DNA of 16,956 bases from an uncultured Acidobacteriota bacterium (GTDB taxonomy: Bacteria; Acidobacteriota; Vicinamibacteria; Vicinamibacterales; UBA8438), in contig CALBET010000128.1 in assembly GCA_937888665.1 (NCBI GenBank), positions 1 to 16,956 on the forward strand, in the 5' to 3' direction. This document shows positions 7,158-14,681 of this stretch, piece by piece. Position 1 is the first letter of the stretch. The number at the start of each line of letters is the position of its first letter. The notes under the pieces are model-generated. The model saw only the letters and a list, made by a program, of their open reading frames with translations. It did no database searches and had not been told where the DNA came from. The translations under genes were made by a program, and so were the position numbers.

Positions 7158-8963
7158 TCCGTGGCCTACCGGGAACTGATCGCCCAGCGCGATCGGCAAA
7201 CGGCCGTTGATGGAGGCCTGCCCAGTGATTGCCCGCACGGCACTGTCCTCGGCGAGATCGTAGAAATCGTAGGTCAGCAGCATGGCCGGCAGTTCGGGCA
7301 GGAAGGTGGCGGCGTAGGGATTGCCGAAGAAGACGGTCACGAACGGCCGCTCGGTGATGGCGCTGCGTCGGGCAACGGCACGCAAGAGATCGGCGACATC
7401 TCGCGTGAGATCCATTCGCCCGCTGAATGATGCCGTCCGGACGAAGACGGACGCGACGACGGCATCGTAGCGGTCGACGCTGGCGCGTACGAGTTCGAGC
7501 TCTGCGCGGGAGGTGCGGTCGGACACTTCGACGGCCGTGACATTGAGCCAGCGCTCCTCGAGTGCGGGGAGAAAGGTGCGACTCGGCGCGCCGTTGCCCC
7601 ACCCGGACGGGTAGTCGAGGACCGACAGATAGAGCACCGATGCGGACCGGGGCACCGTCAACGGTACGTCGCCGCGTTCATCCTTGATGAGCGTCATGCC
7701 ACGACGGCTGACTTCGGTCGCGACACCCAGATGGGCTCGGGTGCCGACGACGAGCGGGAGCGTGTCGAAGCTCACGGACCGATTCCGGTGGAGGCCGAGT
7801 CTGGCCTTGGCCTCGAGAACCCGCCGGACGGAGGTGTCGACCCGCGTGGCGGTGAGCGTGCCGTCTTCGACCGCCTGTTTGAGACCGGCGAACGCTGCCG
7901 GGTCGTCTGGCGAATGCAGCACGATGTCGTGGCCGGCGGCGATGGCGCCGACGGCCGCCTCGCCCGGCTCGACCAGGTCCGTCACCGCGCGCATCCGCAT
8001 GGAATCGGTGTAGACGAGCCCGTCGAAACCAAGCTCCTCGCGCAACAAACCGCTGACGATGGGGTAGCTGAGGGTCGCGGGCCGGGCCGGCTCCGGGTCG
8101 AGGCTCGGGAGCTGGATGTGAGACGTCATCACGGCGGCGGCACCGGCCTCGATGCCGGCACGAAACGGCGGCAACTCGACCTGGTCGAGCCGCGCACGCG
8201 GATGCGAGATGAGGGGAAGCCCGAGATGCGAGTCCGTATCCGTGTCCCCATGCCCGGGGAAATGCTTCACGGTCGCCAGCATGCCGCCCTCGGTCAGGCC
8301 CCGCACATAGGCGGCGGCGAGGCGGCCGACCGCGGCCGGGTCTTCGCCGAACGAGCGCGTGTTGATGACCGGATTGCGCGGGTTGTTGTTGACGTCGGCC
8401 ACCGGCGCGAAGTTCACGTGGATACCGAGCGCGCGGGCCTCGCGGGCCGTGATACGCCCGGCTTCGAATGCCAGCCGGTCGTCGCCCGCCGCGCCGAACG
8501 CCATGGCGCTTGGAAATGTCGTGGCGCCGGTGAGCCGGAACCCGACCCCGGTTTCGAAGTCGGCGCTGTTGAGCAGCGGCAGCTCGGAAATAGCCTGCAG
8601 CCGGTTGGTAATGGAGGCCGCGGCCAAGGGCTGTCCCAGCACCGATCGTGAGTAGCCAGCGTTCAGCAACACGTTCGGGACCGGTTCGCGCCCCCCGAAC
8701 AACAGGAACCCGCCGACATGCTGTTCGTGCACCAGTGACACGAGTTCGTCGTAGCTCTCGCTGTCGCTGCTGAGATAGGTGGAGCGGAACGACGGGACGA
8801 TGAGCTGGCCGATCTTCTGGTCGAGCGTCATCGCCTCGAGTGTCTCGGTCACCCACCGAGCGGCGGGGCCGTCAAGGTGGGGCGGGACCGGGGGCGGCGC
8901 GGCCATCAGCAGCGCGCCGGCGGCCACGCAGCCGATGAGACTGAAACCAACGAGGGGGCGCAC
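7137..8963 (-). CDS. Exported glycoside hydrolase family 3 beta-N-acetylhexosaminidase (NagZ-like) with extra C-terminal domain
   Basis: The GH3 catalytic barrel spans about residues 30-360. It has the family-defining KHFPGHGDTDTDSH motif (233-246), supplying the His/Asp acid-base pair of NagZ-type enzymes, and the nucleophile in VYTDSMRMRAV (D320). A second alpha/beta domain follows to residue 608, which compact cytoplasmic NagZ enzymes lack. GTG at 8963 gives a plausible export signal, MRPLVGFSLIGCVAAGALLMAAP. The frame is open to another GTG at 9035, which would add 24 residues rich in Pro/Val/Leu and leave only 17 bases to moaB. A LIGC lipobox-like stretch is present but its hydrophobic region is short. 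The likely role is removing N-acetylglucosamine from peptidoglycan or chitin fragments outside the cytoplasm. Confidence 0.88.
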   Translation of the reverse strand: MRPLVGFSLIGCVAAGALLMAAPPPVPPHLDGPAARWVTETLEAMTLDQKIGQLIVPSFRSTYLSSDSESYDELVSLVHEQHVGGFLLFGGREPVPNVLLNAGYSRSVLGQPLAAASITNRLQAISELPLLNSADFETGVGFRLTGATTFPSAMAFGAAGDDRLAFEAGRITAREARALGIHVNFAPVADVNNNPRNPVINTRSFGEDPAAVGRLAAAYVRGLTEGGMLATVKHFPGHGDTDTDSHLGLPLISHPRARLDQVELPPFRAGIEAGAAAVMTSHIQLPSLDPEPARPATLSYPIVSGLLREELGFDGLVYTDSMRMRAVTDLVEPGEAAVGAIAAGHDIVLHSPDDPAAFAGLKQAVEDGTLTATRVDTSVRRVLEAKARLGLHRNRSVSFDTLPLVVGTRAHLGVATEVSRRGMTLIKDERGDVPLTVPRSASVLYLSVLDYPSGWGNGAPSRTFLPALEERWLNVTAVEVSDRTSRAELELVRASVDRYDAVVASVFVRTASFSGRMDLTRDVADLLRAVARRSAITERPFVTVFFGNPYAATFLPELPAMLLTYDFYDLAEDSAVRAITGQASINGRLPIALGDQFPVGHGLTRPGR

Positions 8964-9039
8964 GCTCGGATGGTAGACCAAACGGGGCGGTGCAACCAGT
9001 GGCCACACCAGCGGCCGAACCAGCCGAGGCGACACCAGT

Positions 9040-9045
9040 TATCAT
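9040..9045 (+). promoter_or_regulatory. Possible -10 box for moaB giving a leaderless message
   Basis: TATCAT ends seven bases before the moaB ATG at 9053 and there is no Shine-Dalgarno sequence between them. If used, transcription would start at or next to the A of ATG. No recognisable -35 is seen. Confidence 0.3.
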
Positions 9046-9052
9046 CTAGCGG

Positions 9053-9556
9053 ATGAGTCACCAGGAACATCGCGCTGCCTCACCGACCCACATCCGATGC
9101 TATGTGCTGACGGTGAGCGACACGCGCACGGACGAGAACGACACCGGCGGACGCTTGCTGCGGGAGCTGCTCGCCGGGGACGGCCACGAGGTGCTCGGGC
9201 ATGCCATCGTGCCGGATGAACCGGCCACGCTGCGCGGCGCCATCGAGCAACAGCTGGATGCCGAAGCCGTCCAGGCGGTCATCACGACCGGAGGCACCGG
9301 CATCAGCCGACGAGACGGCAGCTATGAGGTGGTCAGCGCACTATTCGACAAACGGATCGACGGCTTCGGCGAGCTGTTCCGGACGCTGAGCTTCGAGGAG
9401 ATCGGCCCGTCCGCCATGCTGTCACGCGCCTGCGCGGGGACCGCTCGTGGCAAGATTCTGATTTCCTTGCCCGGTTCCAAGAACGCCGTCCGTCTAGGAA
9501 TGAGCCGGTTGGTGCTGCCGGAACTGGGGCACCTGGTGCGAGAGGTCACACGGTAG
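9053..9556 (+). CDS. moaB: Molybdenum cofactor biosynthesis protein MoaB/MogA family
   Basis: The 167-residue product has the MoaB/MogA fold: VLTVSDTRTDENDTGG near the N-terminus, the molybdopterin-binding TTGGTGIS (78-85) followed by RRDGSYE, then FGELFRTLSFEEIGPSAMLSRA and LPGSKNAV. Members adenylylate molybdopterin before molybdate insertion by MoeA. The moeA gene lies downstream on the same strand, 290 bases away, which supports the role. MoaB and MogA are hard to separate by sequence; the SFEEIG..AMLSRA form resembles MoaB. The start follows the N-terminal alignment and lacks a ribosome-binding site. Confidence 0.9.
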   Translation: MSHQEHRAASPTHIRCYVLTVSDTRTDENDTGGRLLRELLAGDGHEVLGHAIVPDEPATLRGAIEQQLDAEAVQAVITTGGTGISRRDGSYEVVSALFDKRIDGFGELFRTLSFEEIGPSAMLSRACAGTARGKILISLPGSKNAVRLGMSRLVLPELGHLVREVTR

Positions 9557-9607
9557 ATGCAACGCGCGCAGTCGCTCACGAGACGGGACACGGATTCGGC
9601 GGCCCTG

Positions 9608-9652
9608 CCTGTCCGCGGTAGCCTCAGCGAAGGCGGAAAGGGCCTTGCTACG
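9608..9652. repeat. Dispersed intergenic repeat, modules 1 and 2 (copy A)
   Basis: Module 1 (9608-9637, CCTGTCCGC...GCGAAGGCGGA) matches 11752-11781 with only a few differences and forms a hairpin through TCCGC/GCGGA. Module 2, AAAGGGCCTTGCTACG (9637-9652), is identical to 11619-11634. The two are adjacent here but separated in the other copy. The modules recur only in noncoding gaps of this window. Confidence 0.75.
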
Positions 9653-9736
9653 AAATCTGGTGTACGACCGGCGTGCGGTTCTTGGCAAACGCCCGGCAGA
9701 GGCAGGCCGGCGACCGCGTTGCTCGAACCTCGACCA

Positions 9737-9756
9737 AGGCGCGCACGTGCGCGCCT
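9737..9756. repeat. GC palindrome, module 3 (copy A)
   Basis: A perfect 20-base palindrome with arms AGGCGCGCAC and GTGCGCGCCT. It matches 11665-11682 except at the centre. It lies between moaB and moeA in a 290-base gap whose only other visible structure is the hairpin at 9809-9823. Confidence 0.75.
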
Positions 9757-9808
9757 CGCGGGCGCGGTGTGGGGCATTAGGGGTCCCCGCGCAGCGCCCG
9801 CGGGGGTC

Positions 9809-9823
9809 CGGGGCGAAGCCCCG
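9809..9823 (+). promoter_or_regulatory. GC hairpin just upstream of moeA
   Basis: CGGGGC (9809-9814) pairs with GCCCCG (9818-9823) around GAA. It ends eight bases before the first possible ATG (9832) and 23 before the preferred ATG (9847). No T run follows, so a terminator is unlikely. It could influence translation or simply be more repeat DNA. Confidence 0.35.
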
Positions 9824-9846
9824 TCTAAATCATGACAGGGACCAAG

Positions 9847-11055
9847 ATGCGGCCGATTCGCGACACGATTCCGATCGGGGAAGCGTTGGCGCTGGCCATG
9901 GGTGCGTCCGTACCGCTGGACCGGACGGAGCAGATAGACCTTGAGGAGAGCGTCGGGCGGGTCCTCGCGGTTCCGGTGGTGGCCGACCAGGATGTGCCGC
10001 CGTTCAACCGGGCGGCCATGGATGGCTATGCCGTGGTCGCCGACAGCACGTTCGGCGCCAGCCGGATGGAGCCATGCGTGCTCACGTGCGTCGAGACGGT
10101 GCATACCGGCGGGATGCCGTCGAAGATGCTCGTGACCGGGCAGTGCACGCAAATTGCCACCGGTGCGCCGATGCCGGACGGCGCCGACGCAGTGGTGATG
10201 GTGGAGGAAACAGACCGGCGAAACGGAGACCAGGTTGCCATCTTTACGCCCGTGTACCCGCGCCAGCACGTGGGCCGGCGCGGCGCCGACATTGCGACCG
10301 GCGCCAAGGTGCTGCAGCCGGGCGACGTGCTGACCCCGAGCCGGGTCGGGTCCATTGCGGCGCTGGGGATCGGCCGCATCGAGGTGTACGCGAAACCGCG
10401 CGTCGCCATCCTGTCGACGGGGAACGAAATCATCGCTCCGGGTCAGCCACTCGGTCCGGGCCAAATCTACGACATCAACCGATTCACGTTGGGGTCGGTC
10501 ATCCGCGAGCACGGCGGGGTGGCGGTGGCGCTGCCAACGGCGCCGGACAATCTCGACGAACTCAGCAAGACGGTGGACGCCTGTCTCGAGCACGACATCC
10601 TGGTGTTCTCCGGAGGCAGCTCGGTGGGCGAGCGCGATCTGACCGTCGATGTGATGCGACTGAAGGGAGAGATCCTGTTTCACGGCATCGCCGTGAAGCC
10701 GGGCAAACCGACCGTCTTCGGCACAATTGGCACCACCCCGGTGCTGGGCATGCCCGGCTATCCGACGTCGTGCTTGTCGAACGCCTATATGTTGCTGGTG
10801 CCGGTGCTACGCCGACTGGCCCGTCTGCCGGAACACCGGTTCCGCTCGGTGTCAGTGCCGACGGCGCAGCGTATTGTGTCGACCCCGGGACGCCATCAGT
10901 TCTATACGGTCAGAGTGGTCGATGGCACGGCCGTGTCCGCCTTCAAGGCCTCGGGCGACATCACCAGCATGTCGCAGGCGGACGGATACATCGAGATTCC
11001 GGCCCAGACGGACATCGTCGAGGAAGGCGAGATCGTCGAAGTAAAGCTGTTTTAG
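9847..11055 (+). CDS. moeA: Molybdopterin molybdenumtransferase MoeA
   Basis: The product is about 402 residues, typical for MoeA, which inserts molybdate into adenylylated molybdopterin. Seen in order: RPIRDTIPIGEALALA, VPPFNRAAMDGYAV, IATGAPMPDGADAVVMVEE, ILSTGNEI, VFSGGSSVGERD, GIAVKPGKPTVFG and VLGMPGYPTSCLSN, and the C-terminal beta-barrel domain ending DIVEEGEIVEVKLF. ATG at 9847 is preferred because AGGGA lies about six bases upstream and the protein then begins MRPIRDTIP, as is usual; ATG at 9832 is an in-frame alternative lacking a ribosome-binding site. It is separated from moaB by a repeat-filled gap, so it may have its own promoter. Confidence 0.95.
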   Translation: MRPIRDTIPIGEALALAMGASVPLDRTEQIDLEESVGRVLAVPVVADQDVPPFNRAAMDGYAVVADSTFGASRMEPCVLTCVETVHTGGMPSKMLVTGQCTQIATGAPMPDGADAVVMVEETDRRNGDQVAIFTPVYPRQHVGRRGADIATGAKVLQPGDVLTPSRVGSIAALGIGRIEVYAKPRVAILSTGNEIIAPGQPLGPGQIYDINRFTLGSVIREHGGVAVALPTAPDNLDELSKTVDACLEHDILVFSGGSSVGERDLTVDVMRLKGEILFHGIAVKPGKPTVFGTIGTTPVLGMPGYPTSCLSNAYMLLVPVLRRLARLPEHRFRSVSVPTAQRIVSTPGRHQFYTVRVVDGTAVSAFKASGDITSMSQADGYIEIPAQTDIVEEGEIVEVKLF

Positions 11056-11071
11056 GGCTTCCTCCCGTGAG

Positions 11072-11098
11072 ATCGCAGGCCTGAAGGCCTGCGCCACA
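11072..11098. repeat. Palindromic repeat between moeA and the convergent zinc-ribbon gene
   Basis: GCAGGCC (11075-11081) and GGCCTGC (11086-11092) form a 7-bp hairpin with loop TGAA, followed by GCCACAAAG. I associate this sequence type, read as an 'AQAFRPA' peptide on the minus strand, with repeats common in acidobacterial genomes (from memory). It lies between two convergent genes and could act as a bidirectional transcription barrier, though no T run is present. Confidence 0.55.
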
Positions 11099-11136
11099 AA
11101 GGTAGAGCCGACCGGCTTTGGCCCTTGGTCGGGGGC

Positions 11137-11601
11137 CTAGCGCTTCCCGATCTTGCGTTCGTACTCCTGCTCGAGCTCGTCGGCGGTGTGGAGATCGAAC
11201 GGGTCGGCCGTTTGCTCGTACGTGCCGCGGAACTCCGCGTGACAGCGGTAACACACCGTTAGATCTTTCAGCCGACTGTAGACAGCCAGGTCAATCAGGG
11301 CGGCACCGCCCAGGATGGCGTAGGCGGCCAGGTCCTCCCCATAGTAGTAGAAGCCGGCGCTGATGAGCGCGGCAATGACGATGACGGTGACCCCGACCTT
11401 CGGGTCGAAGTCCTTCCGCATGTAGAAGTCGCCGCCCTCGCACACCGGGCACTGGTCGACCTGCTCGTCGGCACGAACCGCGTCCGAGAAACGCAGCAGA
11501 AACGCTTGCCGGCAACCGCCACAGTTGATCTGCAGCGACGCGTCAGTGGCCTCGACCGGGAGGGCACTTCCGCACTGATGACATACGACGGTGACTTCCA
11601 T
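11137..11601 (-). CDS. Membrane protein with multiple zinc-ribbon CxxC pairs, unknown function
   Basis: The 154-residue product has four CxxC pairs: C7/C10, C27/C30, C51/C54 and C117/C120. The first two pairs make an N-terminal zinc ribbon (CHQCG...INCGGC). The third (CPVC) and fourth (CYRC) could form a second zinc site whose halves flank a hydrophobic region at about 69-107, probably two membrane segments. Both soluble ends would then lie on the same side. The acidic C-terminus (DELEQEYERKIGKR) is a likely short helix. I do not recognise a named family. ATG at 11601 has no ribosome-binding site. It is separated from the membrane-protein gene upstream by 180 bases of repeats. Confidence 0.75.
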   Translation of the reverse strand: MEVTVVCHQCGSALPVEATDASLQINCGGCRQAFLLRFSDAVRADEQVDQCPVCEGGDFYMRKDFDPKVGVTVIVIAALISAGFYYYGEDLAAYAILGGAALIDLAVYSRLKDLTVCYRCHAEFRGTYEQTADPFDLHTADELEQEYERKIGKR

Positions 11602-11618
11602 GGTTACTAGGCGGCCCT

Positions 11619-11634
11619 AAAGGGCCTTGCTACG
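11619..11634. repeat. Dispersed repeat module 2 (copy B)
   Basis: AAAGGGCCTTGCTACG is identical to bases 9637-9652. It starts 18 bases upstream of the zinc-ribbon gene start codon, in its probable 5' region. Confidence 0.7.
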
Positions 11635-11664
11635 TGCGATTCTGCCGGCACTCCGTGGCCGCGG

Positions 11665-11682
11665 GGCGCGCATGTGCGCGCC
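11665..11682. repeat. GC palindrome, module 3 (copy B)
   Basis: Arms GGCGCGCA and TGCGCGCC surround TG. The element differs from copy A (9738-9755) only at the centre. Around it are further GC-rich inverted segments (GGCGGCC, GGCCGCC) without a clear single structure. Confidence 0.7.
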
Positions 11683-11751
11683 TTGGCCGCCAGGCCCTCC
11701 CCCCTACCGGGCTGCGGCCCCGCCCGGCGGCCACAGCCTGGCGGCGGCGGA

Positions 11752-11781
11752 CCTGTCCGCCGTAGCCTTGGCGAAGGCGGA
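11752..11781. repeat. Dispersed repeat module 1 (copy B), abutting a stop codon
   Basis: This copy has a fuller hairpin than copy A: TCCGCC with GGCGGA outside and GCC/GGC inside. It ends exactly at the base next to the stop codon (11782-11784) of the minus-strand membrane-protein gene, where it could protect or end that message. The gap 11602-11781 holds only repeats. Confidence 0.7.
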
Positions 11782-12660
11782 TCACACCGGGACCGTCGTG
11801 GCGACAAGAATGTATTTTGCCAGGACCTCGCCGACGATGACGGTAAAAAAATCCACATACAGGATACCGGTGGCTGATTGCGTGGCTCGGATCTTTGCGG
11901 TCTCCCAGGTCATATAGGCGAGGACGACAGGCCCCAGGAGCCCGAACAGGATCCGTTGCCAAAAGAACACCCCGTCGAGCGAAAGGATGTACCGCTGAAA
12001 ACCGGGGCCCGGGAGATCGGCCATCGCGATCGCCCACCAGACGATACCCACCACGACGACGATCCGCACGGCGGTGGACCCGATGTGAAACTTGACGATC
12101 CGCTGCAACAGCGACACATCCATCGACGGCAGCACCAGATACCAGTGGCCCAGGATCATCGCGGTCGAGGTGCTTCCGAGCAGCGCGGTCGAGGTCAGAA
12201 AGCTGGCAACGGTCAGCCCGGCGACCAGTGTCCCGGCGTCGGGTGCAACCGCCAGGCCCTGCCCGACGACAGCGCCCACCCCACTCAGAACCGCCAGCCA
12301 CACCAAGACCGGACGAAACCGACCCAGCACACGGCCAATGGTGGCCCAGTAGATGAGGATGGCGCCGGTCGAACAGGCGAGGGCCACCAGGGCGACCCCT
12401 TGCAGACCCGATCCAAACACGATGTCCGCTGGACGCAGCGCGAGCGCCACGAGCAGCAGCACCGCCGCGAACCCGGCGTTAAACCGAAAGAACTGCACCC
12501 CGGCCACGCGCGGCACCAGGACCAAGGTTCCGATAATCCCGACACCGAGATGGGCGAGAAACAGAAACAGGACGTAGGACAGGGTCATGAGGTCGCGCCC
12601 GAGGTGCCGCGCCAGACGCGCGTTGGGCGGGGCGGACGCAGGAGGCCGGATCGGCGACAC
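11782..12660 (-). CDS. Polytopic integral membrane protein, unknown function
   Basis: The 292-residue product has about eight hydrophobic segments, the first at LSYVLFLFLAHLGVGIIGTLVLV and the last at GILYVDFFTVIVGEVLAKYILVATTVPV. Polar residues in or near the membrane include H37, and H and W in the GHWYLVLPSMDV loop, plus KFHIGS, which could be ligand- or metal-binding. I do not recognise the family. GTG at 12660 is used because GGGAGG lies eight bases upstream and the sodA stop is 31 bases away; ATG at 12588 would remove a polar 24-residue leader. It is the third gene of a probable mqnE-sodA-membrane operon, hinting at a respiratory or redox role. Confidence 0.75.
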   Translation of the reverse strand: MSPIRPPASAPPNARLARHLGRDLMTLSYVLFLFLAHLGVGIIGTLVLVPRVAGVQFFRFNAGFAAVLLLVALALRPADIVFGSGLQGVALVALACSTGAILIYWATIGRVLGRFRPVLVWLAVLSGVGAVVGQGLAVAPDAGTLVAGLTVASFLTSTALLGSTSTAMILGHWYLVLPSMDVSLLQRIVKFHIGSTAVRIVVVVGIVWWAIAMADLPGPGFQRYILSLDGVFFWQRILFGLLGPVVLAYMTWETAKIRATQSATGILYVDFFTVIVGEVLAKYILVATTVPV

Positions 12661-12691
12661 CGCCCCGGCCTCCCGACTTCGTGTATTTCCG

Positions 12692-13291
12692 CTATCCGAG
12701 GCGCCGGTTGACGTCGGCCCAGTTCACCACGTTCCACCACGCGGCGATGTAGTCCGGCCGGCGGTTCTGGTAGTTCAGATAGTAGGCGTGCTCCCAGACA
12801 TCGATTCCCAGAACGGCCTTCTTGCCGCTCATCGCCGGGCAGTCCTGGTTGGGTGAACTCTCGATCGACAGCGCGGTGCCGTCGGCCACGACCCAGGCCC
12901 AGCCGCTCCCGAACTGACCCATCGCCGCGGCCGCGAACTGCTCTTTGAGCGTGTCGAAGCTGCCAAACGACCCGTTGATCGCGTCGGCAATCTGACCGGT
13001 CGGCACCCCACCGGCGTTCGGCGCCATGACCTGCCAGAACAGGGTGTGGTTGGCGTGACCCCCGCCGTTGTTGCGAACCGCGCCCCGGATCCCCTCGGGC
13101 AGCGCGTCGAGGTCGGCGATCAACGCATCCACACTCTTCCCCTGCAGTCCCAGGTGCCCTTCGAGTGCGCCGTTCAGCTTGGCGATGTAGGCCGCGTGGT
13201 GCTTGCCATGGTGGATACGCATCGTCTGTTGGTCGATGTGCGGGGCGAGGGCGTCGAAATCATACGGCAAGCTCGGAAGCTCGTGCACCAT
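12692..13291 (-). CDS. sodA: Superoxide dismutase, Mn/Fe family, probably Mn type
   Basis: The 199-residue product converts superoxide to oxygen and hydrogen peroxide. The four metal ligands are H27 (RIHHGKHH), H82 (NNGGGHANH), D164 and H168 (DVWEHAYY). The NNGGGHANH block and Gln149 in the PNQDCP block are Mn-type positions; Fe enzymes usually carry the second-shell Gln near residue 70-77. The end, NRRPDYIAAWWNVVNWADVNRRL, is complete. No signal peptide is seen, so it is cytoplasmic. AAGGAG lies about eight bases before the ATG. The mqnE stop is 54 bases upstream on the same strand. Confidence 0.95.
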   Translation of the reverse strand: MVHELPSLPYDFDALAPHIDQQTMRIHHGKHHAAYIAKLNGALEGHLGLQGKSVDALIADLDALPEGIRGAVRNNGGGHANHTLFWQVMAPNAGGVPTGQIADAINGSFGSFDTLKEQFAAAAMGQFGSGWAWVVADGTALSIESSPNQDCPAMSGKKAVLGIDVWEHAYYLNYQNRRPDYIAAWWNVVNWADVNRRLG

Positions 13292-13345
13292 GTCGAATTC
13301 TCCTTCGAAACGTGGTTGGAATACTCGCTGAAATACGGCCTGAAC

Positions 13346-14509
13346 TCAATGCTGCGTCACGACGTTGTAGAGCGTGTCTCGTTCGATCGGATCCCGGCCG
13401 GCGACCCGGATCAGGGCGCTGATATCGTCGGTGGTCAGCGCCGCCGGCGTCTTGGCGCCGGCCATGTGATAAATCTGCTCTTCCTGCACCGTGCCGTCCA
13501 GATCGTCCACCCCGAACCAAAGCGCGGTCTGGGCGGTCTCGACGCCGGTCGCAATCCAGAACGCCTTGATGTGCGGCACGTTGTCGAGCATCAGACGCGC
13601 CACCGCGTGCACACGCAGGGTCTCGGCCGCGGTCGGAGCCGGGAGCTTCCGCATCTGATTGTTGTCCGGGTGAAACGCCAGTGGAATGAACGCCTGGAAC
13701 CCGGCGGTCTCGTCCTGCAGCGCGCGGGCCCGCAACATGTGGTCCACCCGCTCTTCGTGCGTTTCGATGTGCCCGTAGAGCATCGTGACGTTGGTCCGCA
13801 TGCCGAGGCGATGCGCGGTCCGATGGATATCGAGATACCGGTCGGCGCCGCACTTATCGTGGCTGATCTTGCGGCGCACCCGGTCGGCGAATACCTCCGC
13901 GCCGCCGCCCGGCAACGAATCGAGCCCGGCCGCCATCAACTCGCGCAGCACCTGCTCGTCCGTCCGCCCGTACAGATCAGCGAAGAACGCAATCTCCACC
14001 GCCGTGAAGCACTTCAGATGGACGTCCGGCCGGATACGTTTGAGGCCGCGCAGCAGCTCCAGGTAGTAGTCGAACGGCAGGTCCGGGTGCAGCCCGTTGA
14101 CCACATGCACCTCAGTCAGGGCCTGGTCGGAGCGGGCGCGTAACTTGTCCCACACCTGGTCGAGACTGAGGGTATAGGCGCCGGTGTCCCCCGGCTTCAA
14201 GCGGGCGAACGCGCAGAACAGACAACTGGCGACGCAGACGTTGGTCGCCTCGATTCGGATGTTGTGGTTGAAATAGGTCCGGCCGGCATGTCGTTTCTCG
14301 CGTTCCCGGTTCGCCAGCCAGCCGACAGCGAGCAGATCCGAACACGCGAACAACTGGAGACCGTCTGCAAGCTCGAGACGGACCCCGCGGTCGAGCTTGC
14401 CGGCGATGTCCACCAGGCCGGCGGCCCGCAGGCGCGTGGAGATGACCGGCGGGCGTTCAGGCGCCGTCTGGCCGTGCTCCCCCGTCTCCTGGCAGACCTG
14501 CATCGTCAT
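13346..14509 (-). CDS. mqnE: Aminofutalosine synthase MqnE (radical SAM)
   Basis: The 387-residue enzyme joins 3-[(1-carboxyvinyl)oxy]benzoate to the adenosyl part of S-adenosylmethionine to give aminofutalosine, the key step of the alternative menaquinone pathway. The radical-SAM cluster is C92-x3-C96-x2-C99 in EATNVCVASCLFCAFAR. Other matches to the family are VVNGLHPDLPFDYYLELLRGLKRIRP, LPGGGAEVFADRVRRKI, HRLGMRTNVTMLYGHIET and FIPLAFHP. ATG at 14509 has GGGGAG four bases upstream; GTG at 14521 and ATG at 14503 are in-frame alternatives. The related MqnC and CofH share the fold, but these blocks fit MqnE best. It heads the minus-strand unit with sodA. Confidence 0.92.
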   Translation of the reverse strand: MTMQVCQETGEHGQTAPERPPVISTRLRAAGLVDIAGKLDRGVRLELADGLQLFACSDLLAVGWLANREREKRHAGRTYFNHNIRIEATNVCVASCLFCAFARLKPGDTGAYTLSLDQVWDKLRARSDQALTEVHVVNGLHPDLPFDYYLELLRGLKRIRPDVHLKCFTAVEIAFFADLYGRTDEQVLRELMAAGLDSLPGGGAEVFADRVRRKISHDKCGADRYLDIHRTAHRLGMRTNVTMLYGHIETHEERVDHMLRARALQDETAGFQAFIPLAFHPDNNQMRKLPAPTAAETLRVHAVARLMLDNVPHIKAFWIATGVETAQTALWFGVDDLDGTVQEEQIYHMAGAKTPAALTTDDISALIRVAGRDPIERDTLYNVVTQH

Positions 14510-14681
14510 GACACTCCCCACACCTGGCTTCGCGCCGCTCGCGACCTCGGCCCATCCTCCTCGTCGCTAACGGCCGCGACCGACGGCTCCTCGCCGTGCG
14601 CTACAAACGGGTATCGTACGTCGGAGTGGCCATCCTCGGCAACCACCGCAGGCCCTCGGGGGGCTCCGAAGGCCGGCCCCC
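14510..14681 (-). promoter_or_regulatory. Divergent intergenic region with a candidate mqnE promoter
   Basis: The gap between mqnE and the riboswitch promoter contains no gene I can support. On the minus strand a TTGCCG-like -35 (plus 14637-14642) and TACGAT -10 (plus 14613-14618) are spaced by 18 bases, about 100 bases before mqnE. Both boxes depart from consensus. Confidence 0.3.

Noticed and set aside
7678..8856. Second minus-strand frame of 392 codons within the hexosaminidase
   Set aside because: Same strand but shifted frame; composition is Arg/Ala/Gly-rich and lacks any motif, while the main frame carries the GH3 signature.
9738..9823. Hairpins after moaB as intrinsic terminators
   Set aside because: Stable stems exist but none is followed by a T run, and the palindrome belongs to a dispersed repeat seen elsewhere.
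9322..10683. Minus-strand open frame of 453 codons across moaB and moeA
   Set aside because: Spans two recognised genes and a repeat-filled gap on the other strand; no domains.
11878..12711. Plus-strand frame of 277 codons
   Set aside because: Antisense to the polytopic membrane protein; very polar, Gln/Arg/Asp-rich product typical of the reverse strand of membrane genes.
13046..14143. Plus-strand open frame of 365 codons
   Set aside because: Antisense to sodA and mqnE, both with full catalytic motifs; its translation looks like a GC-rich shadow.
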